A DNA stretch of 64,000 nt, taken from Thermothielavioides terrestris NRRL 8126. Lineage: Eukaryota > Ascomycota > Sordariomycetes > Sordariales > Chaetomiaceae. Positions 56,901 to 64,000 of this stretch are shown in pieces. The stretch spans positions 3,472,001 to 3,536,000 of the forward strand of contig NC_016460.1 of the NCBI RefSeq assembly GCF_000226115.1, given 5' to 3'. Positions within the stretch are counted from its first letter, which is position 1; each line of letters begins with the position of its first letter. The notes under the pieces were generated by a model, which did no database searches, was not told the DNA's origin, and saw only the letters and a program-made list of their open reading frames with translations. The position numbers and the translations under genes were made by a program.

Positions 56901-57314
56901 CACAAAGCCCTGTACGGAAGTACGCAAAAGGCTGGAAGCCGGGTCATACTGACGATTGTGTGAACTCAAAGCCGCTGTCTGCAGTGTAGACAAAGTCACT
57001 GTTGGTGTCAGTCAGCCAAGCGCAAGCACAAAAAGGGGAGTGGTGAGGGGGTCATTAGGATAGGCCGTGTACCTCCGCAAGGCGTCGATGACCATGAAAA
57101 CGAGCCTGTCGAACGGCGCCGGGGGCGGCGCGCCGTAGTCGGCCACGTCATGGTACGTTGCCAGACCAGGAAGCAGTGGCTTGTAGGGGAAGAAGCCGGT
57201 TGCGAAGATGAAGATGGCAGCGGGAATTAAGAGGTTGGCTACAAGCAGCAGCGCGGTGCTCAGGGGGCCACCATCGCGACTGCGGCTGGAGCTGCGGCCG
57301 CGACGCGCCGTCAT
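53996..57314 (-). CDS. LAS21: GPI ethanolamine-phosphate transferase 2, LAS21/GPI7
   Basis: ER enzyme that adds phosphoethanolamine to the second mannose of GPI anchors. Nine exons (minus strand): 57073-57314, 56954-56998, 56588-56879, 56404-56531, 55965-56335, 55688-55911, 55353-55636, 54828-55294, 53996-54762. All phases agree: 939 aa. An N-terminal anchor helix (STALLLVANLLIPAAIFIFA) precedes the alkaline-phosphatase-like catalytic domain: VFMVIDALRSDFVY (metal-site Asp), TSPTVTMPRLKAITTGSIPS, LHYLGLDHIGHKGGP, and VVCGDHGMNDAGNHG. The C-terminal half is multi-pass membrane, including RIIRSWNQTGQKFAGEPDI. The last exon carries an Asp/Asn run and a Gly/Asn/Glu repeat from an 18-bp DNA tandem near 54248-54300. 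The 45-nt exon 2 uses the GTCAGT donor, because GTATGA just downstream would break frame. Confidence 0.94.
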
Positions 57315-57753
57315 GTCCGCCACGAGATGTGACAATGTCTGTGAGATTGTGCAGCAAATCAAGTTCAATTGCGGTCGCAATCCATGGCCGACTCGCCGTG
57401 AGGGAAGCTCATATAGATGACACAACGGCTTTGCAAAAGGGAAAGAGTGTGTATTGTGGTCGTTCGTATCATTAACCCCCCATGCATTGCTTGAGCTTGA
57501 ATGTGAGTTAACTTAGATGGGATCCGAGCCAAGACCGCAGTAACCTATCCCTGCGCCGAGGCCCCACCAAAGACCCTTGAACTGCAGGAGCCAAGCACTG
57601 CAAGGCGCCGAAGCACTGCTTGGGAATAAGCAGACGCCACGGAGTTGGAATCCCGTATGGCGTACGGAGTATTCCGTATTTGCATACGGATATCGTAACG
57701 TTTGCACAGGCACAGGCAGGCAGGCCCGGTAACTCAATGCTGCTTCTGCTCCC
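57315..57753. other. LAS21 upstream region
   Basis: LAS21 promoter and 3' flank of the small DUF2423 gene. No separate feature seen. Confidence 0.6.
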
Positions 57754-58226
57754 TCATTTTTTGTTCCGCTTGGGGCCCCTGGTCGGAAAGACAATCGAAG
57801 ACTTCTTCCCTCGCCGTTTCTCCACCCTCTTCCTCTTGCTGTTCGGCTTCTTGCTTGCCGGCTTAGCGCCATCGACGTCCATCGCTGCTGCGGAGAGTCA
57901 GCCGTCCAGTTCCGTCCAGTTTTCCGTCCTCCGCCTGCGCAAACTTACTGTCCATCTTCTCCGTGGCCGTGTCCTTAGACTCATCTGTGGGCGCTAGAGG
58001 GGCCCGGTTAGCTTTATGCGTAACATGGAAATCATCAAGAATGAGAAAAGAAGACTTTCGTACCCTCGTTCATCTCAACATCCCTCTGCGGCTTGGGCTG
58101 GGCGGCGAGGGCGAGCAGCTTCGCAGACAGACGCTCCGCCCGCGCGGCCTCGACCGGCCCAAACACATTTTTCTTGAGCCGCTGGTTGTTCTTCTTGATG
58201 GTGCTTGCCCGTGAGCTTTTCGCCAT
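57754..58226 (-). CDS. small nucleolar-type protein, DUF2423 (YBL028C/LLPH-like)
   Basis: Exons (minus strand) 58064-58226, 57949-57993 and 57754-57887, 113 aa. The start MAKSSRASTIKKNNQRLKKN, followed by VFGPVEAARAERLSAKLL, is the DUF2423 N-terminal signature. The C-terminus is strongly basic and ends IVFPTRGPKRNKK, the conserved tail of this family. Yeast YBL028C and animal LLPH associate with nucleoli and pre-60S particles; the same role here is inferred. The last acceptor is a CAGCAG tandem, so a one-residue shorter isoform (112 aa) is equally valid. A second neighbour, NOP4, also serves the 60S pathway, but there is no sign of coregulation. Confidence 0.85.
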
Positions 58227-59062
58227 GTTTGCCGTGTGAGATGAGGAATGTGGCCAGGAGTTGAGCTTGTACCTTGTGAGATGAGGAAGGGCCAGCGGTG
58301 AAAATGAATGAAAATGACCTGGATACAAGCATGACCAAGTCAGGCTGAAATTTTGTCTGGGCCCGAGTCAATGTATGGAGCATTCCGGACGGATTACGGG
58401 ACCTTGTGTATTCCCTCCACGGTAAATTACAAGCTTTTGTGGGGCGCTGCAAGGGTATGAGCAGGCCCGGTTGAGGCGAGACTTCATTCACGAACTTAAC
58501 GGCAGGCGCTGTGTCGCAAGGCAACAGTCGACTCGGGTGATGGCCCGTATTTTCTGCCAAAGCACACCGCCTTTTTGCGACGACGACCTCCTTGGGCGAA
58601 GCCTGACCGCGCTGCCGGTCCTGATGAACGAACAGGACGGCTTTGGCGATAACATTAAATTACCAGCGCTGACTTTCCTAGTACGGTCTCCATTCTTCAC
58701 CACCGAAGGTTCCAAAGTCTTAAGGCCCCAAGGTCCCCCACTTAACAATAACTACTACCTATCATCATTGGCACTTGGCGGCTGCTTGTACCCGAGCACC
58801 CACCCGGCTTGCAGCAAGCGAAGCCTCGAGGCATTGAAGATCGAAGAGCCGAGCTGCGGCGGAACAGGGGCGCCGAGGACCTGTATTTTCTCGCCTCGTC
58901 GTCGGCCACGCATCTCACACCTACCTCCGGAAGGCACCCGGGGCAGTTGCCGGGCCTCGCTCCTTCCCTCTCCCCGTAATTGCACCCAAGTATCATTCCA
59001 CAGTTTTAGGCACGCCGCCTTCTGCTGGGCCAGGTCCGGCCTACGCCCAGCCAAGGAAGGCC
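58227..59062. other. divergent intergenic region (DUF2423 gene / SUMO ligase)
   Basis: No gene seen; should contain both promoters. Confidence 0.6.
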
Positions 59063-61133
59063 ATGGGCGACAAATCGGCCGAGGTTCAAAGCCTCATCCG
59101 AACCGTCCAGGTGCCTGCCATCTCAAAGCCAGTCCTCCAGGCCATCTGCGCCGTGAATGGCATTCCAAAGACGGGAAACAAAAGCGACCTTCAGAGACGC
59201 ATCATTCAGCGTGAGTGAGGCTGCTTTGCTTTCGTCTGCGGATCTACCCTTTTACTTGAATTTGTTGGCCTGGCATGCTTCGCTCGTCTTGCGTTCATTC
59301 ATTCTCTTCTGCACATCCTGCCCCTCTCCCGCCCACCACAACGCCGCAAGCTCGGCCATCCATTTCGCGAATGGGGGACCCTTCCCATACACATCGCTCA
59401 TGGCTTACCATCGCCACACAGAGATCGACGCGTGCAATGAGAACCGGGACTGGGAGAGGCTCAACGAAATACGCGAGAGCATAGTGTCGCGTGCGCCGAT
59501 TTATGTCACCCCGTCACTTGTCTCGCAGACGCAGGCGCAGTCGCAACCGCCGTCCCGGGCTCAACCACACTCCCAACCTCAGCCTCACCGGCCGCTACCA
59601 GCACCAGCCTCGCCCTACTACCAGGCCGCAGGCCCTCACACGCCGCCCAACTATGCCATGGCTTCACATGGCCAGTCAGGCTACGGGGCGCTCAACGGGT
59701 TGCGGTCTCAAAACGCGCCCTTCCAAACGGCGCAAAACGGGCCGCGCCTCCCCGGTGGGCTGAACCCGCCGACCATCGCCTACAAGCCCAGCCCCTTCTA
59801 CGAGCTGAAGTACCAGGTCGGCAATGTCAGGACTCTCAAGGGTGCGTCTGGGCCATGTACTGCTCCTTCCGCCCCGCCATTACACTGGCTAACTAATTGG
59901 GAGCAGTGATGGCGGCGCACCGAAATTCGGAGCGCATCCCCGTCAGGGTCCAGGACCATGCGGCGTTGCAGCTGTGTCTCGCCGACAAGACCATGAGACT
60001 CATGGTGTTCTGCGCTGCGGGCAACACGGGCGTGCAAGACGTCGCATTTCCGTATCAGTGCGAGCTGAAGGTGAACGGGGGGGAAATCAAGGCGAATCTG
60101 CGCGGCCTGAAGAACAAACCCGGGTCTACGAGACCGGTTGACATCACGGACTCGCTGCGCCTGCGACCCCCCACGTACACCAACAACGTCGAGCTCACCT
60201 ACGCGCTGACGCAGAAGGTACGCGCTGCCAACGAGAACACGCCCCCAGAGGTACGGATCAGTAAGGGACCGTGAGAAGGCTTGCTAACAAGTTGCCTAGA
60301 AATTCTACCTGAGCCTGGTCGTCTGCAAGGCCGTTCCCATCGATGTTCTGGTCTCCCAGATCCAAAAGAAGATCCGCAAAGAGTCGGTCGTCGCCGAAAG
60401 TGAGTTGTCGCTCCTCTCCGCCCCGAAAGGCTGACTCATAACAAATGGCCAGTCGCAAACAAGGCCAGCGATCCCGACGTCGTCGCCACGTCGCAGAACC
60501 TGAGTCTCAAGTGTCCGCTCTCATACATGAGGCTCAAACTCCCGTGTCGTGCCGTCAGTTGCAACCATATTCAGTGTTTCGATGCGACATCCTACCTGCA
60601 ATTGCAGGAGCAGGGCCCGCAATGGCTCTGTCCGATCTGCAACAAGCCCGCGCCGTTCGAGCAATTGGCCATTGACGAGTAAGCCCTATGGTGCCACAGC
60701 GGGATAGCCTTCTGTGGCTGCGATGCTGACCTTAACCCCCAGGTATGCGCGGGACATCCTCGTCAGGACCCCCGAGTCTGTCGAGCAGGTCACGATTGAG
60801 CCGGACGGCAAGTGGTCCGTGCCTGGCGCGAAGAAGGAGGCTACGCCAACGCAGGAGGCGAGCTGCGTGGACGACGATGATATCGTGGTCTCGGAAATTG
60901 CCAGAACGGGTGGGAGAACCACCACGACGCCGAGCCTGGCCACCGCGCCGACCACGCACCTGGCGACCCCAACGAGCGTCGCTTCTCGGGACACATCTGC
61001 GGCGCCGAGGTCGTCGAGCAAGCGTCCGGCCGTCGAGGTTATCGACCTGACGTTGTCGGACGATGACGACGAGCCGCCGCGAGCCGTCAAGCGCGCGAAC
61101 TACGGCGGTGGCTATTCGACGGCTCCGTACTAG
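59063..61133 (+). CDS. SIZ1: PIAS/SIZ-type SUMO E3 ligase
   Basis: Promotes transfer of SUMO from UBC9 to nuclear targets. Six exons: 59063-59210, 59422-59841, 59907-60217, 60300-60399, 60453-60678, 60743-61133 (531 aa). Domains: SAP DNA-binding motif (about 15-49, ending TGNKSDLQRRI); a Gln/Pro/Ser-rich linker; PINIT domain (about 135-320, with YELKYQVGNVRTLK and NNVELTYALTQKKFYLSL); SP-RING (about 345-390: LKCPLSYMRLKLPCRAVSCN, HIQCFDATSYL, WLCPICNK) with zinc ligands Cys363, His365, Cys386 and Cys389. A C-terminal SUMO-interacting motif VEVIDLTLSDDDD lies at about 499. The third intron has an alternative in-frame donor at 60251 that would add 11 residues. Confidence 0.94.
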
Positions 61134-62176
61134 AGGTGCGGGACTCCCCAACGAACGCGGTTCTAGCGCACGCTGCTCTTTCGGCATTGAACTTGTTGCC
61201 TCCGACTGAGGAAGAGAGTGTTTATCATGCTTGGTTCCTGCTCTGGGCCATCGCGTTTCCGAGGAGTTTGCTCTTTTGGAGGTGATAAAGCATTGGCAGG
61301 CGTTGGGGGTGGGCGGCATTGCGCATATGCTGTATGTAATCATGGATTCCCGGGTCTGTTGTCCGCGCAGTTCGTTTTGGTCGGCAGGTGGAGGAGCGGA
61401 TTGGGCTTCGCCGTGGCGATGGTCGCCAGGGGCACTGAGGGTTAGATACCACCAGGCTCTAGGGTGACACTCTGGTCACCAGAGGAGCGGCACTGACTAG
61501 GCCGGCAATGCAGTGCCTTGCATTTGTCAAAGGAGACTGTTGAACGTCCTCTGGTGCCCCGGGGTTGATACCCGCGAAGCACGAACATTCCCGTAAAAGC
61601 ATATCGCTTATGTGCATGACCAGAACCGCTTCAGGCAACTAGCTCAAGCTCCTCGGTGTATTCCGTCCAGTCAACATTGGTCAAGTGCGATCAATCCACC
61701 TCAAAGTAGTACATGCCACTGCCATTACAGCACAGCGACGCAATCTTCGGCGAGCAGGTTGTTCTGCAGCAGCCGCAACGCACGTGAGTCTGCCCGCGCC
61801 AACTAGGACATATCTTCCGGCAACCAATGCCCGATTTGCCTCGAGAACACCACCCGTCCCCCGCGGCCGATTCTCTATCTCCGTATTGTACCACCCGCTG
61901 CAGCTTCCGCCAACCCCAGCACTCGCGCACCTTGCCTGCGGGTGGCTAGCGACTGTCGACCTTCCGACATAACGAACGATAACCTAATCACAACCATAAC
62001 CGGGGCGAAAAAGGGGGAAAAAGGAAGCCACGTTCGAAATCCCGAAATCAGAACCCCCCAACCCACAACCAGAGAGAGATAGTCCAGAGACCAGGCAGCG
62101 ACAAAGCCAGAACCCACCCACCTACCCTAAAAACAAACACCGTGCCAGACAGACAGACAGACAGCCCAAGCCCAAC
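61134..62176. other. intergenic, no gene seen
   Basis: SUMO ligase 3' flank and TRS33 promoter/leader. The last 200 bp are A/C-rich with a CAGA tandem just before the ATG. Confidence 0.6.
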
Positions 62177-63329
62177 ATGTCCTTCGAGCCCGTGATGCCG
62201 CCGTACAACGCGTCCGACCCGAGCGCGCGCTTCCTGTCGGCCTCGTGCCTCGACTTCCTGCTGATCGAGCTCGTGCCGCTGGCGTACCGCGTGACGCACC
62301 AGCTGGAGGCGACCGCGAGGGAGGAGGAGGAAACGGCGGCGGCGGCGGCGGCGGCAGCAGCGGAGTCGGGGTCGGGGTCGGGGCGAGAGCGGGAGCGGGA
62401 GCGGGAGCAGGGGAACGGCGTTGTTGCTGGGGCTGGGGCTGGGGCTGGGACGGCGGCGGCGGCGCGAGGGGCGGATGGGGAGGGTGTTGTTGATGGGAGG
62501 GCCGAAATAGTACCCTGGCAGGGGGCTGGGAATGTGATGGATGAAGAGGAGGAGCGGCAGGCGGTGTCGGCGAGGTTGGAGGCGCTTGGGTATCGGGTCG
62601 GGCAGGGGCTGGCGGAGAGGTGCGTCCATTTTTTTTATTTCCGGCCTCTTCTTCTTGGAAGAGAGGGTGATTGGAGTTCGCCTGGTCAGGGGATAATGCT
62701 GATGCAACCGCCGAGACGGTGACGACGACGGGCAGGTTCACGCGCGACAGGCCACGCTTCAACGACACTCTCGACGTGATTAAGTTTCTCTGCAAAGATC
62801 TCTGGACGCTGGTCTTCCGCAAGCAGGTGGACAATCTCAAGACGAACCATAGGGTGTGTTTTCCCCTTTCCCCGTTCCGCTCCCCGCAGCCGGGTTTCTA
62901 ACCACAGCCAAGGGGGTCTACGTCCTCACCGACAACGCCTTCCGCCCATTTGCGCGCATGAGCGCGCAGTCCAGCAGCCAAGCGGTGCAGCTCGCCCAGC
63001 CGGTAACCATCCCTTTTCCCTTGCTCCGACATCCGCACCACCTCCTAACCCAGCCCAACCCCCTCCACTCACCTGCTACCTTCCCCCCTTCTTCAACCAT
63101 CCGTCTGGTATACCCCATCACCAACCCTACTACCAACAAGCCCACACCCTTATAGCAACAACCCCAACCAACTAACCAAACCCGAAAAACCGTCCAGTTC
63201 CTCTGGTTCCCCTGCGGCATCGTCCGCGGCGCGCTCGCCGCCCTCGGCATCCCGGCCACGGTGCAGGCTGAGACTAGCGAGCTGCCCAGCGCCGTGTTCC
63301 AGATCAAGACACATCCGGCCAAGACGTAG
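62177..63329 (+). CDS. TRS33: TRAPP complex subunit TRS33 (TRAPPC6)
   Basis: Core subunit of the TRAPP tethering/GEF complexes that activate Ypt1/Rab1 in ER-Golgi traffic. Exons 62177-62619, 62736-62853, 62913-63002 and 63198-63329 (260 aa). Conserved Bet3-fold segments: FLSASCLDFLLIELVPLAYR at the start; then, after splicing, RFTRDRPRFNDTLDVIKFLC, KDLWTLVFRKQVDNLKTNHR, GVYVLTDNAFRPFARMS, and FLWFPCGIVRGALAALGIPA. Between the first helix and the rest is a low-complexity insert (about 48-115) of Glu, Ala, Gly and Arg runs that makes it longer than yeast-like family members. The third intron is 195 bp and C/T-rich. Splice phases all agree. Confidence 0.94.
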
Positions 63330-64000
63330 TCCAGCCCCAGGCTGCCGGCGTGGAGAAGGCATGGAACACCCCTCCCTTGTCAATTGTCCCCAACCTCTAC
63401 CCTGCTTGAAAGTGAGAGTGAGGAATGAGTTGTCTGGGTGGATATGTAACTGGAGTGGGCGGCCATATGGATGCGAGTGCGCCACTGGGTGAGCGCGAGA
63501 GAGAGAGGGCGTACTGTACCCGGGGAAAAAGCATGGGTCTAACGGATAGATGAGACGAGAAGCGGGCTCGGCGGTGTTGTTTTTCTTCCCTACCCCGTCT
63601 TGGAAGACGACAGGGAGGGTAGATGGAGGCGGGCGGGCACAGCGACGGTTTACAGCACACACAAGAGGGGCAAGGAAGGAAAGACAGCAGCAGCAGCAAC
63701 GGCGGCGTATGGCGTTGGGTTTGGTCTGGTCTGGTCGCATCGGATCGGATGGGTTTGGGCGGCAGGCGGCTGATAGACCACACAACAGCGGCATCGGCGG
63801 TAGAGCTTGTCTTTGCTGTTCACAATCACTAATGTTTATTTCTACCTGTTTGGCTGTGCAGCAGCGCGCGGCAGTCTTTTACTCTGTACATGGTAAGTAA
63901 GATCTGGTACGGCACGCCCGGCGTCTTCGTTCCCTGACATTGCTTGTTCCCAAACTATGCACGCCTTTTTATTCTTCTCCGCTGGGCCGGCTGTGTGACA
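63330..64000. other. intergenic, no gene seen
   Basis: TRS33 3' flank to the window edge; a CAG-rich microsatellite near 63686-63705. No coding sequence recognised. Confidence 0.55.

Overview
This window is nuclear DNA of a filamentous ascomycete. The evidence is GC-rich genes with strong third-position GC bias, introns of about 45-240 bp with GTRNGT donors and CTRAC-type branch sites, typical ascomycete single-copy genes (LOS1, POB3, NOP4, YCG1, LAS21, SIZ-type ligase, TRS33), and an AT-rich block that looks degraded by RIP. The gene set fits Sordariomycetes, probably Sordariales/Chaetomiaceae. That placement is inference; no marker fixes the species.

Layout. 1-4 kb: two adjacent copies of a short terminal-inverted-repeat (TIR) element, then gene-poor DNA. 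4-7.5 kb: an M18 aspartyl aminopeptidase with a possible upstream mitochondrial presequence, and a low-complexity ORF. 8.4-14.6 kb: LOS1 (tRNA exportin) and POB3 (FACT subunit), both on the minus strand and both opening with a 11-12 nt coding microexon. 15.5-20.4 kb: a GFA/CENP-V zinc protein and a GH1 beta-glucosidase. 21.2-22.9 kb: a triple-nested transposon block (TIR element, then a TA-flanked pogo/Fot1-like element, then a solo LTR). 23.8-31.5 kb: an acyl-CoA synthetase, a tRNA-Met(CAU), an ERF4 homologue and an unrecognised membrane protein. 34.5-44.5 kb: a large DUF4203 seven-TM protein, a NIPA-type Mg transporter and an F-box protein. 44.8-45.2 kb: a fourth TIR element, in the divergent promoter between the F-box gene and a conserved unknown gene. 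47.5-63.3 kb: NOP4, condensin YCG1, GPI ethanolamine-phosphate transferase LAS21 (nine exons), a small DUF2423 nucleolar protein, a PIAS/SIZ SUMO ligase and TRAPP subunit TRS33.

The genes are mostly unrelated housekeeping functions: tRNA export, chromatin, ribosome biogenesis, condensin, GPI anchors, vesicle tethering, palmitoylation and SUMOylation. They do not form a pathway cluster.

The least ordinary feature is the four-copy TIR element family. All copies have 8-bp target duplications, about 35-bp TIRs whose outer bases co-vary between the two ends, a GC hairpin, and a 54-bp block of nine in-register degenerate telomere-like hexamers (TTAGGG variants). No copy encodes a protein.
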